Shown here: positions 23,802-33,341 of the stretch, piece after piece
Layout: each line of letters opens with the position of its first letter
How positions within the stretch are numbered: the first letter of the stretch is position 1
From: UBA9973 sp964637995
GTDB lineage: Bacteria; Patescibacteriota; Minisyncoccia; Phycocordibacterales; UBA9973
Reading direction: 5' to 3'
Assembly (NCBI GenBank): GCA_964637995.1
Contig: CAZWXV010000001.1
Span: forward strand, 13,789 to 77,788
DNA: 64,000 nucleotides
Program-made: the position numbers and the translations under genes
Notes under the pieces: generated by a model
Told to the model about the DNA's origin: nothing
What the model saw: only the letters and a program-made list of their open reading frames with translations
Databases searched by the model: none

Positions 23802-26800
23802 CTATTGCTCTTGCGCAGCAGTGATCTTGTTCTTGAACCCGGTTCCGGCGGGTATGAGCCGGCCGATAATGACGTTCTCCTTGAGGCCGCGCAGGTCGTC
23901 TACACCACCCTTGATGGCGTTTTCAATGAGAACCCGGTTGGTATTCTGGAAGGAAGCTGCCGAGAGCCAGCTCTTGGTTCGTAGTGAAACTTCGGTAATG
24001 CCCAATACCACTATTTCCGCCTTGGCCTCCGCTCCGCCCAGAGCCGTGATTCGTCTGTTTTCCTCGATGAAGGCTGTGTTTTCCACTATGTCGCCTATGG
24101 AGAAGTTGGTTTCGCCCGCGTCTTTTATTTTTCGGCGCGAGAACATCTGCCGGATGATTATTTCCGTATGCTTTCTGGAGATGGAGGCGCTTTGCAGTTC
24201 GTAAACTTTGTTGATTTCCTCGATAATGTACTTTTCCACCCGTTCTTTACCGCCCAGGCGGAACATTTCCGCGATATCGGCGGAACCGTCGGTCAGAAGC
24301 TCTCCTTTCTTTACTTTGTCGCCTGCCTTGCAGAGCGGGGTCCGGCGGAAAGGCACGATGTATTCCATCTCGTTCTTTTTGCTCCCGGCAGAGCTCTCGG
24401 ACAGAACTTTGATTACTTTTTCCTTTTTCTCGTTCGCCTTTACTTCCAGCACCTCGCCATCGGTCTCGGAAATGATAGCCGGATTTTTGGGCATGCGTCT
24501 TTCGAATATTTCCTCCACGCGAGGCAGACCTGTGGTGATGTCGGTACCGGCGACGCCTCCGGCGTGGAAAGTTCTAAGCGTGAGCTGAGTGCCGGGTTCG
24601 CCGATAGCCTGTGCCGCGATAATGCCAACCGCTTCCCCTTCTGCCACTAAAAAGTTGCGGCCAAGGTCAAGGCCATAGCACATGACACACAAGCCATGCA
24701 CAGTTTTGCAGGTCAAAGGTGAGCGCACGAAGACCTCGTCGAATCCCGCGCCTTCGATGTTGTAAGCTTCTTCTTTGGTGACAAGAAATCCGCGCTTGTA
24801 GGCTACGGAGCCTGCGCTATCCTTCAGGTCGGCTGCGAGTATGCGGCCTCTTATATTCTTGGAGAGAGGAATTTCAATGCCGGATATATTCTCCCGGCTG
24901 ACGATGATACCCTCTTTAGTGCCGCAATCCTCTTCGGTAATGACCACGTCATGCGCCACATCCACGAGCCGACGGGTAAGATATCCCGCTTTGGCGGTGT
25001 TGAGCGCGGTGTCCGAAGCACCTTTTCGGGCGCCGTGGGTAATGACGAAGTATTCAATGGGTGAAAGACCCTCCTGATAGCATGGTATGACCGGGAACTC
25101 CAATATTTTACCCTGGTTGTTCTGGATAAGACCGATCATGCCTATCATTTGCGTGAGCGACGCCATAGTGCCTCGGGCTCCGGAAGTAAAGAGGTCGTAT
25201 GTAGAGCTATTCCTGTCCAGAGTTTTAGGCAGGACTTTTTCCAGTTCTTTTTTGGCCTGCGTCCATACTTCTATTATTTTTTGGTACTTTTCATCTTCCG
25301 ACAAAAGCCCTTCGTTCCACTGCGCGAGGATTTCTTCTTCCTCTTTTTTGCCCTGTTCCACGATCTTTGGCTTTTCCGGCGCTACACGAACGTTATCCAA
25401 ACCCCAAGTGGTACCGGAAACAGTCGAATACCGGAAACCGAATTGTTTTATCTTATCGAGGACCGGCGGTGTGCTGTCCACGCCTGCATGCACTATGAGT
25501 TCATCCAAGAGAGACGATAGCCGTTTCTGGTTCATTTCGTCGTTCACAAACGCAAAATCGGAGGGCAGAATACTGTTGAACAAGAGCCGGCCTACGGTCG
25601 TTTCGAAAATACCCCCGTCGAATTTGCGGTATTTATGACTGTCGGTGGCTAGCACTTTTATTTTTGCGCGAAGAGTTACGACATCGTAATCATGAGCGGT
25701 AATGGCCGTGTTGGGGCTTGAAAAATACTTGCCCTCCCCTTCTTCTCCGTCCACGGACTTGGTCATCCAGTAAGCTCCGAGCACCATGTCCATACGGGGG
25801 TTCACTATCGGATCCCCGTTCTGGGGCTTAAGTAAGTTCTTGTTCGCAGCCATGAGTTCTTTGGCCTCCCATTGCGCTTCGTCCAGAAGCGGCACATAAA
25901 CGGCCATCTGGTCTCCGTCAAAGTCGGCGTTGAAAGCCTGACATACGAGCGGGTGTATTTGGATGGCATTGCCTTCGATCAGGACCGGATTGAATGCTTG
26001 TATGCCTAGCCTATGCAGAGTGGGTGCGCGGTTTAGGAGCACATACTTGCCCTGAATAACTTCTTCGAGCATAGCCCAAACTTCCGGTGTACGCTCTTCT
26101 ATGAGCTTGTTCGCGCCGCGGATATTGAAAGCTAGCTCCGCCTGCAATATCTTGGAAATAACGAACGGGCGAAAAAGCTCGAGGGCCATATGCTTCGGCA
26201 AGCCGCACTGGTTAAGTTTTAGTTCCGGGCCCACCACTATCACGCTTCGGCCGGAGTAGTCCACGCGCTTGCCCAGGAGATTCTGCCGGAAAAGCCCCTG
26301 CTTGGATTTAAGGTTGTCGGAGAGAGATTTGAGCGGGCGCTTCTGGGACTGGCTCATCGCCGCACTGTCATTTTGTTTGGCGATGGAGTTGTCGATAAGC
26401 GCATCCACTGCTTCCTGGATGATTCGCTTTTCGTTCCGCAGAATCACATCCGGCGCATTTATTTCTTTAAGTTTCTTTAAGCGGTTATTGCGGTTGATGA
26501 CCCGGCGGTACAAGTCGTTCAAGTCGCTGGTAGCATGCCGTCCGCCGTCGAGCGCCACCATGGGCCGGAGCACCGGCGGTATGACCGGAATGACCGTCAG
26601 GAACATCCATTCCGGACGGATGCCGGAATAAGTCATGGCGCGGATGAGCGACAGGCGTTTCTGCAGTTTTTCTCTCTCCGCGGCACTGGCTTTCTCGAGC
26701 ATTTTGTCGGTCAGCTGTTTGAGTTTGCCCAGGTCCAGGTTTTTGAAAATAGAATATATCGCTTCGGCGCCGATGGAAGCTTCGAAACAAGTGCCATATT

Positions 26801-27421
26801 TGAGTGAATAGTGGTGAAAGGAGATTTCGTTTAAGACCTTGCCTTCGTATATCTCTCCAATCTCCTTTTTAGTAATCGAGAGGAGATTTTTCAATTTTTC
26901 GCGCGTATCATCGTCCGCTGAATTTTTTAGCTTGGACTTATATTCTTTATCCAAACCGTTGAGAATATCTTCTTTTTCGTCCTCTTGAACCTTAGTGATG
27001 ATGTAGCCGGCAAAATATATTACCTTCTCCAGATCGGAAACGGAGATATTCAAAAGTATGCTCATTCGGGAAGGCACGCCGCGCAAAAACCAGATGTGCG
27101 ACACGGGCGTAGCCAATTCTATGTGGCCCATACGCTCGCGGCGGACAATGGAACGGGTGACCTCCACTCCGCATTTTTCGCAGATAATATCCTTGTAGCG
27201 TATGCGCCGGTATTTCCCGCAGTAACATTCGTAGTCCTTTTCGGGACCGAATATCTTTTCGTCGAAAAGTCCGCCGCGCTCGGACCTCCCCGTCCGGTAG
27301 TTTATGGTCTCGGGTTTGGTGACTTCTCCAAAGGACCATTCCTTTATTTGCTCAGGGGATGCGAGGCGTATCGCTATTTGATTAAATNNNNNNNNNNTTC
27401 AGTTGTGTTTAAGGTTTTCAT
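23802..27421 (-). CDS. rpoC: RNA polymerase beta' subunit (crosses assembly gap)
   Basis: About 1200 aa. Starts ATGAAAACC at 27421; eight codons later an N run (27388-27397) interrupts it, then FNQIAIRLASPEQIKEWSFGEV continues. Zinc-binding cysteines follow (YECYCG...CEKCGVEVT), then the catalytic NADFDGDQMAVYVP, a trigger-loop region near LTRRLVDVAHD, and the second cysteine cluster (CxxxxxCxxCYG). The frames on both sides fit only if the gap is 2 mod 3 long, so ten Ns is a placeholder. Core subunit, cotranscribed after rpoB. Confidence 0.95.
27388..27397. other. Assembly gap (10 N)
   Basis: Ten Ns inside codon 9 or so of rpoC. The length does not keep the reading frame and must be nominal. 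Confidence 0.98.
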
Positions 27422-27439
27422 ATATATGGATTCTTTAGA

Positions 27440-30400
27440 TTATTTCTCTACGCTGTCCTTGGACTTTTTCAAATCCACATCGAGCGCCAGGCCTCGCAAA
27501 TAATTGAGCAATACGTTAAAGGATGCCGGCGAATTGGGCGGCCGGATCGGCTCGTTCTTTATTATCGCGTCAAAGGTGGCCGAGCGACCCAGGATGTCAT
27601 CCGACTTGATGGTCAGCATTTCGCGGAGAGTATAGGCTGCGCCATAGCCTTCAAGCGCCCAGACTTCCATTTCTCCGAATCTCTGCCCTCCGCCCTGAGC
27701 CTTTCCACCAAGCGGCTGCTGAGTGATGAGTGAGTATGGACCGATGGAGCGCATGTGTATCTTGTCCTCCACCATGTGATGGAGCTTTAGCATGTACATA
27801 TATCCTACGGCAACATCCTGTTTGAATTTATCCCCGGTGCGGCCGTCGAAAAGTTTAACCTTGCCGCTTTCCGGAATTCCCGCCTTTTTAAGCTCTTCCA
27901 TTATTTCTTCGTGCCGGGCACCCAAAAACGGCGGAACTATCGCCTGATAGCCCAGAACGTTTGCGGCCATACCCAAGTGCATTTCGAGTATCTGTCCCAG
28001 GTTCATTCTGGAAGGCACACCCAAGGGTGACAGTATTATGTCTACCGGGGTGCCGTCTTCGGTATACGGCATATCTTCTTCCGGGAGAATGGTGGAGATG
28101 ACTCCTTTGTTGCCGTGCCGGCCGGAGAGTTTATCGCCGACGGAAATATTGCGTATCTGGGCAACCTCAATAACTATTTTCTTTATGATGCCTGCTTCAA
28201 GCGTGTGCCCCAAGTCTCGGGAAAAGATCTTGACTCCGATAATGCGTCCCCGCTTGCCATGTTCCATGCGGAGCGAAGTGTCTTTTACATCTCGGGCTTT
28301 TTCCGCAAAGATGGAGCGCAAGAGCCGCTCTTCCGGAGTGAGTTCGGTTTCTCCTTTCGGAGTAATTTTGCCCACCAATATGTCGTTTTCCCGGACTTCC
28401 GCGCCAATGCGGACAACTCCGTCTTCGTCTAAATCTTTCAGTTTAAGTTCGCCGACGTTGGGTATGTCGCGGGTAGTTATTTCGGGACCGAGTTTGGTAT
28501 CGCGGACCACGCAGGTAAATTCTTCCACATACACGCTGGTAAATTTGCTGTTCTTTACCAGGCGTTCGGAAACAATGATGGCATCTTCGTAGGTAGAACC
28601 GGACCAGGACAGGAAGGCGACGAAAATATTCTGTCCGAGAGAGATTTGGCCGTTCACGGTGCTCGAGGTATCCGCGAGAACATCTCCTTTTTTCACTTTA
28701 TCGCCGACATCTACCAGCGGACGCTGATGAAATACCGCAAAGTTGTTGTTGCGCAGGAAATTTACCAGAGTATATGTATGTTCTTTCTTGCCTTCCACCA
28801 CGATCTTTTTAGCATCCAAATATTTGACCACGCCGTCTTCTAGGGCAATAACCAGCCGGCCGGAATCGCGAGAAGCCAGTTCTTCCACTCCTGTGGCTAC
28901 AAGCGGCATTTCGGGTAAAACGCAAGGCACTGCCTGTTTCTGCATGTTAGATCCCATAAGCGCCCGATTCGCATTGTTGTGCTCCAGGAACGGTATCATT
29001 GAAGTCGCGATGGAAAATGCCTGGTTGGGCGCCACGTCTATGAAATCCACTTCGTCGCGCGAGACCATACCCGGTTCGGTCTTGATCCTGGCTTCTACTT
29101 TTTCTTTAGTGATCTTGCCGTTCTCGTCATAAGGAATACCGGCATGGGCAATGTTGTACTGCTCTTCTTCCAGCGCATTGAGATATACTATCTCACCGGT
29201 AATTTTTCCGTTCTTAACTCTTACGTAGGGCGTTTCAATTATTCCGAAATCATTGATCTTGGCATAAGTGGAAAGGTGGAGGATAAGACCGATGTTCGGT
29301 CCTTCCGGAGTATGAATCGGGCAAACGCGGCCGTAGTGCGACGGATGCACGTCGCGCACCTCAAGTCCCGCTCGCTCGCGGGTGAGCCCTCCCGGCCCGA
29401 GAGCGGAAAGTGTGCGCAAGTGTTCTATCTCGTAGAGCACGTTTTCCTGCGCCATGAACTGGGAAAGCTGGTTGGTGGTGAAAAATTCCTTGATGCGCGC
29501 CTGGAGCGGGCGTTGATTGATTATTTGTATCGGCATAGCGGTATCCACATCGATGATGGACATGCGGTCCTGAATATTGCGTTTAATCTGCATCATGCCG
29601 GTCCGTATCTTCTGCTGGAGGATCTCGCCTACAAAACGCACGCGCCTCTGGCCCAAGTGGTCAATGTCGTCCGCCTCGGCATCGGGCGTGTTGTTTAGAG
29701 TTATTATATTTGAAATCACTGTGACCAAGTCTTCCTTGGAAATAACCCTGCGGGCCAGTTCGGTTTCGTCGGTAGGCTTATTAAAGCGCTGATTGAACCG
29801 AAAACGGCCCACCGGCGAAAGATCATAACGCTCCGAGGTGAAAAGCGAATGAATGAATTCTTTGGCGTTCTCCGCGGTCGCCATATCCCCGTCGCGCAGG
29901 CGCTTATATATCTCGATATAAGAATCCACGGCGGCCTTGGAGCTTTCTTTGGCGAAAGAATTCTTGAGGGCGCCCTCCGCAAATTCATTTTTACTAAAGG
30001 CCTCTATTATAGCTTCGTCGGTTGCATAGCCCAACGCGCGCAAAAGCGCGGTGGCGGGAAATTTCCGTTTCTTGTCTATGCGTATATAAATGCCGCCATC
30101 TGCTTCCGACTCAATCTCTATCCAGACCCCGCGGGCAGGTATTATCTTGGCACCGAAATACTTCTGCCCCTTGGTTTCGCTCTCGGTGAAAAACACGCCG
30201 AAAGACCGCGCCAGCTGGGGCACAATCACGCGCTCCACGCCGTTGATGATGAAGGTGCCGTGAGGCGTCATCAAGGGCAGCTCGGACATGAAAATCTCCT
30301 GCTCTTTGACGGTGCCCAGAATCTTGTTGGTGAGTTTGACGCGTGCCTTGATGAGCCCTTGGTAGGAGAGTTTGTTTACCTTGGAGTCATTTTCGCCGGT

Positions 30401-30616
30401 CTTGGAATCGGAGAGGGAGAAGGAAGTGAATTCGAGCACGAACTTTTTCCCGGAATAATCCGCTATGGGCGAGAATTCTTTGAAAATTTCCGCGATGCCT
30501 GTTTCCACCAGCCACTTGAAACTCTTCTGCTGGGACTCAATCAGGTTGGGAAACGGGGCGAGAGGTTTTTTGTATCTGCTAAAGTATTTCTTCGGACGCG
30601 CTTTGTCTTTTTGCAT
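27440..30616 (-). CDS. rpoB: RNA polymerase beta subunit
   Basis: 1058 aa, a little shorter than the roughly 1180-1340 aa of typical bacteria, mostly from loss of lineage-specific inserts. Seen: SQLSQFMAQENVLYEIEHLRT variant of the rifampicin region with the usual N in place of D at the D-x-N-P position, GLTRERAGLEVRDVHPSHYGRVCPI, GDKLSGRHGNKGVIS and the C-terminal KLHHMVEDKIHMRSIGPYS with QPLGGKAQGGGQRFGEME. The rifampicin pocket reads FMAQEN rather than FMDQxN, which might lower drug binding; this is inference. Confidence 0.98.
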   Translation of the reverse strand: MQKDKARPKKYFSRYKKPLAPFPNLIESQQKSFKWLVETGIAEIFKEFSPIADYSGKKFVLEFTSFSLSDSKTGENDSKVNKLSYQGLIKARVKLTNKILGTVKEQEIFMSELPLMTPHGTFIINGVERVIVPQLARSFGVFFTESETKGQKYFGAKIIPARGVWIEIESEADGGIYIRIDKKRKFPATALLRALGYATDEAIIEAFSKNEFAEGALKNSFAKESSKAAVDSYIEIYKRLRDGDMATAENAKEFIHSLFTSERYDLSPVGRFRFNQRFNKPTDETELARRVISKEDLVTVISNIITLNNTPDAEADDIDHLGQRRVRFVGEILQQKIRTGMMQIKRNIQDRMSIIDVDTAMPIQIINQRPLQARIKEFFTTNQLSQFMAQENVLYEIEHLRTLSALGPGGLTRERAGLEVRDVHPSHYGRVCPIHTPEGPNIGLILHLSTYAKINDFGIIETPYVRVKNGKITGEIVYLNALEEEQYNIAHAGIPYDENGKITKEKVEARIKTEPGMVSRDEVDFIDVAPNQAFSIATSMIPFLEHNNANRALMGSNMQKQAVPCVLPEMPLVATGVEELASRDSGRLVIALEDGVVKYLDAKKIVVEGKKEHTYTLVNFLRNNNFAVFHQRPLVDVGDKVKKGDVLADTSSTVNGQISLGQNIFVAFLSWSGSTYEDAIIVSERLVKNSKFTSVYVEEFTCVVRDTKLGPEITTRDIPNVGELKLKDLDEDGVVRIGAEVRENDILVGKITPKGETELTPEERLLRSIFAEKARDVKDTSLRMEHGKRGRIIGVKIFSRDLGHTLEAGIIKKIVIEVAQIRNISVGDKLSGRHGNKGVISTILPEEDMPYTEDGTPVDIILSPLGVPSRMNLGQILEMHLGMAANVLGYQAIVPPFLGARHEEIMEELKKAGIPESGKVKLFDGRTGDKFKQDVAVGYMYMLKLHHMVEDKIHMRSIGPYSLITQQPLGGKAQGGGQRFGEMEVWALEGYGAAYTLREMLTIKSDDILGRSATFDAIIKNEPIRPPNSPASFNVLLNYLRGLALDVDLKKSKDSVEK

Positions 30617-30842
30617 ATGGCATTAACCCGAAAAAAGCGCAAAAAATAAAAGAAAAACAGCGAAAAAATGCTTTTCCCTTATTTCTTAAAACACTCTTCC
30701 TCGGATAACATTAATTATGCTTATTTTATAAGCTTTTAATAAAGAGATTGCATCCGATACTCAATCAGTGAATCTCAAACAGCCTACTCTATTTGCGCTC
30801 TATTGTCAAACTTTATCTGGGGATTATTGTTTTAACGGCCAA
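30617..30842. other. rpoB leader region
   Basis: 226 bases without a gene. AT-rich; a weak promoter pair TTGAGT, 17 bp, TATTAA reads toward rpoB from about 30770. No attenuator recognised. Confidence 0.45.
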
Positions 30843-31805
30843 TTAATCTCCGGCTCCGACATACACCCATTCCCCGTCTTCTGTAATTATAATTCTGAGC
30901 TGGGAAAGATCTCCCCGATCTATGGGCCAAGTATAACGTGCCTCGATGGCAGAATGAGGGCCTGAGGCGGGTATGTAAGGTGAAAATTCAAAAGGCATCT
31001 GGAGAACCGAAATAATATCCGGATTATTCGCTTCAAAAAATTCACGGTCTCCTCCATGGAAATCTACTACTAATTTATCGTAATCTTTCGAGATTGCGGC
31101 TTGATAAATAGCTTGGCGTTTGGCTTCTACTAAAGGCGGAAGGCCTGCTTGAGCAGGAAGAGAAGGTTTCCAGTGATAATCTCCGGACAATAAAACTGAT
31201 TTGTTGTCGATATCTAAAGTGTAATAATAAGAATCACCTTCGGTTCCATCTGTGGCCCTAGCGGATATCCGTGCAGTGTGATTTGGTACTATCCATTCTA
31301 AATCGTATGACAAGGGTGGAGTTTTTACTGCAACCTTATCGTACGTCTCTGACTTTATATCCCAAATTACTATTGATCTCAAATCTGGCGGACAATCATA
31401 AGGCGGGTTAAACCCGCATTCTGAAAATGGAAAGGACCCGACAAAACCCAAAACCCTTTGCGAATCAGAAAACCAGACAAGGGCTCGGTCATATAACGAT
31501 TTTGAAAACACCGTGGTTTTGCCTGTTGCCACGTCAATTAACTTCAAACCATCGTCACTGGCATAAATAATCCATTTATTATCTGGAGAAGGATTGCAGG
31601 GGTAGGCACCCGGTATGCGAGCTATTGCTTCGCAGTGTGCTTCTATGGAAACTGGAGCCGAAGGATTTGGATTCTCAACAGGTGTAACTTTCGAAGTATC
31701 TGCAATCTTCTCAACCTCCGCTTTTTGACTATCAAAATATTTTAAACCTAGAAACACAAAAACAAGAGCGGTAAGAAGGCTGATTATTAACCTTGTCTTT
31801 TTCAT
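30843..31805 (-). CDS. Exported beta-propeller-like protein, unknown
   Basis: 320 aa. Residues 5-24 form a signal/anchor; a Pro-rich linker follows, then repeated blade-like strands (NKWIIYASDDGLKLIDVATGKT, SIVIWDIKSETY) reminiscent of TolB/WD40-like propellers. Four cysteines occur in pairs in the exported part. A PAQAG palindrome (31144-31157) is inserted mid-protein. Function unknown. Ten bases before the trmD stop on the same strand, so it precedes nothing obvious. Confidence 0.6.
   Translation of the reverse strand: MKKTRLIISLLTALVFVFLGLKYFDSQKAEVEKIADTSKVTPVENPNPSAPVSIEAHCEAIARIPGAYPCNPSPDNKWIIYASDDGLKLIDVATGKTTVFSKSLYDRALVWFSDSQRVLGFVGSFPFSECGFNPPYDCPPDLRSIVIWDIKSETYDKVAVKTPPLSYDLEWIVPNHTARISARATDGTEGDSYYYTLDIDNKSVLLSGDYHWKPSLPAQAGLPPLVEAKRQAIYQAAISKDYDKLVVDFHGGDREFFEANNPDIISVLQMPFEFSPYIPASGPHSAIEARYTWPIDRGDLSQLRIIITEDGEWVYVGAGD
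31144..31157. repeat. Palindrome inside exported protein gene (PAQAG element)
   Basis: CCTGC/GCAGG arms around TTGA; encodes SLPAQAGLP. Confidence 0.55.
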
Positions 31806-31814
31806 ATGGGCTTA

Positions 31815-32459
31815 TTATACCTCGTTATTTCTCTTTTTCCACTCATCTATCAATTTATGATGGCCGGATAGAAGAACTGTTGGAACTTTGTAATTTTTAC
31901 CTTTGTGTTTTAAAACTTCGGGGCGGGTGTATACCTCGCTTGAAGACACGCGTTCTTCTTCGAGCGATTCATATTTTCCCAAAATTCCCGGCACCTGTCG
32001 GGAAATGGAGTCGATAAGTATCATGGCTGGCAACTCGCCGCCGGTCAGCACGTAGTCCCCTATTGAAATTTCCTCAGCTTTCAGTATTTTTTGCACCCGG
32101 GCGTCTATGCCTTCATACCGGCCGGAAATTAAAATTATATCCGTGTATTTTTTTGCTGAGTTTTTAGCATATTGGGTAGTAAACTTTTTGCCACTTGGGG
32201 AAAATAAAATTATTTTAGTTTTCTTTCTGTCTTTTATTTTTATTTTTGAAAATGCTTTAAGGAAAAATTCCGGCCGGAGCACCATGCCGGGCCCTCCCCC
32301 GTAGGGCCTGCCGTCCACCCGTTCTTTGGGTTTGCAGAAACTCATCGGGTTATAAAATTTTATGGCAATCTTCTTGTCCTGTATGGCTCGCCCAATAATA
32401 GACTCTTTCAAATAAGAGCCGAACATTTCCGGAAAAATTGTAATGATATGAAAACGCAT
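31815..32459 (-). CDS. trmD: tRNA (guanine37-N1)-methyltransferase
   Basis: 214 aa SPOUT-class enzyme that methylates G37 to prevent frameshifting. Start at ATG 32459 (MRFHIITIFPEMF), six bases after a TGC-TATATT box. Seen: RPYGGGPGMV, LISGRYEGIDARV, SIGDYVLTGGELPAM and the C-terminal STRP-like TRPEVLKHKGK. The rpsP-khpA-trmD order is the usual bacterial one, but rimM and rplS are missing here. Confidence 0.97.
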   Translation of the reverse strand: MRFHIITIFPEMFGSYLKESIIGRAIQDKKIAIKFYNPMSFCKPKERVDGRPYGGGPGMVLRPEFFLKAFSKIKIKDRKKTKIILFSPSGKKFTTQYAKNSAKKYTDIILISGRYEGIDARVQKILKAEEISIGDYVLTGGELPAMILIDSISRQVPGILGKYESLEEERVSSSEVYTRPEVLKHKGKNYKVPTVLLSGHHKLIDEWKKRNNEV

Positions 32460-32475
32460 GTGCTTAATATAGCAC

Positions 32476-32512
32476 AAAATAAAAAAGCCCCGTAACGGGG
32501 CTTTTTTATTTT
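32476..32512. terminator. Bidirectional terminator between khpA and trmD
   Basis: GCCCCG/CGGGGC core with A6/T6 and further AAAAT/ATTTT pairing. It separates khpA from trmD, which then uses its own promoter. Confidence 0.85.
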
Positions 32513-32857
32513 TTATATTCCTTTCAGGTCTTCCATTGCCTGGTCGACTGTCTTGAGGGTAGGCCCCTGAGACATACCGCCCGCCATATGACCCCCTTCT
32601 CTCATGCCTCCGGCCGGCTCGTTTATCTTCAGGTTTACGCGGGCATTATTCTTCATGCCGATGATGCGAAGGAGCGTCCGTATTGCCTTGGCAGTGTTGC
32701 CCATGCGGCCTATAATTTTCCCCATGTCGGCAGGATTTACCGTTAGCGTTATCAAAACGCCCATCTCGTCCACTGTCCGCTCGATTTTTACATCGTTCGG
32801 ATTGTCAACGAGGGCTTTGACTACGTATTCCAGAAATACCTTGTCTGCTTCTTCCAT
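32513..32857 (-). CDS. khpA: KH-domain RNA-binding protein
   Basis: 114 aa. Single type II KH domain with the GxxG loop as GRMG in DMGKIIGRMGNTAKAIRTL, plus a Gly/Met-rich tail (GGMREGGHMAGGMSQG) beyond the usual 75-80 aa. KhpA/YlqC proteins bind RNA, often with KhpB, and affect division and sRNA function. A TACAAT -10-like box upstream suggests a leader of about 65 bases. Confidence 0.93.
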   Translation of the reverse strand: MEEADKVFLEYVVKALVDNPNDVKIERTVDEMGVLITLTVNPADMGKIIGRMGNTAKAIRTLLRIIGMKNNARVNLKINEPAGGMREGGHMAGGMSQGPTLKTVDQAMEDLKGI

Positions 32858-32954
32858 GGTGTACAGAATTTTAAATTTTTAATGTAAATTTGCAGTATTA
32901 CGACCCCAGACTGCTATGCAGTAATTGTATCAAAAACCGGAATGGGTTGGCAAA

Positions 32955-33272
32955 TTATTTAGCAGCTTTGAGTTCTTTGCGCTTGACTGTAGGCTTTTTC
33001 TTGGGCAATACGTTCACTTTTTTTCCGGAGATGGTCTTGTCGTGCACCAGAAAGTTGTGCATGGTGTCGGACGGTTTGGCCCCTTGGCTTATCCAATATT
33101 TTATTCTTTCGGTGTTGAGCATCCTCTTGGCTCCCTCTTTGCCCCGAGGATTATAAGTGCCTAATATTTCCAAAAATCTTCCGCTTTTAGTGCTGTTCTT
33201 GGAGTCGGTCAGAACGGCCCGAAAGGATGGGTCGTTTTTCCTGCCAATTCTCTGGAATCTTATTTTTAACAT
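32955..33272 (-). CDS. rpsP: 30S ribosomal protein S16
   Basis: 105 aa with the family start MLKIRFQRIGRKNDPSFRAV and the LGTYNPR segment, then a basic tail. Starts seven bases after a promoter, so leaderless. Confidence 0.97.
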   Translation of the reverse strand: MLKIRFQRIGRKNDPSFRAVLTDSKNSTKSGRFLEILGTYNPRGKEGAKRMLNTERIKYWISQGAKPSDTMHNFLVHDKTISGKKVNVLPKKKPTVKRKELKAAK

Positions 33273-33279
33273 ACGAGAA

Positions 33280-33307
33280 AGTCTAGCATAAAAGCTAAAA
33301 ATTGCAA
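33280..33307 (-). promoter_or_regulatory. Promoter of rpsP
   Basis: -35 TTGCAA (33302-33307), 16 bp, -10 TAGACT (33280-33285), extended TGC. Seven bases to ATG. The palindromic TTGCAA can also serve the divergent rnr promoter. Confidence 0.75.
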
Positions 33308-33332
33308 CGTATCGGGGTTTTTATGCTATATT
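33302..33332 (+). promoter_or_regulatory. Promoter of rnr
   Basis: TTGCAA (33302-33307), 19 bp, -10 TATATT (33327-33332) with extended TGC. Nine bases to ATG 33342. Confidence 0.6.
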
Positions 33333-33341
33333 TAGCTAAAT

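Noticed and set aside
26985..27503. Long plus-strand open frame across the N gap
   Set aside because: It lies opposite rpoB and rpoC, which have clear protein motifs, and it is held open by the Ns.
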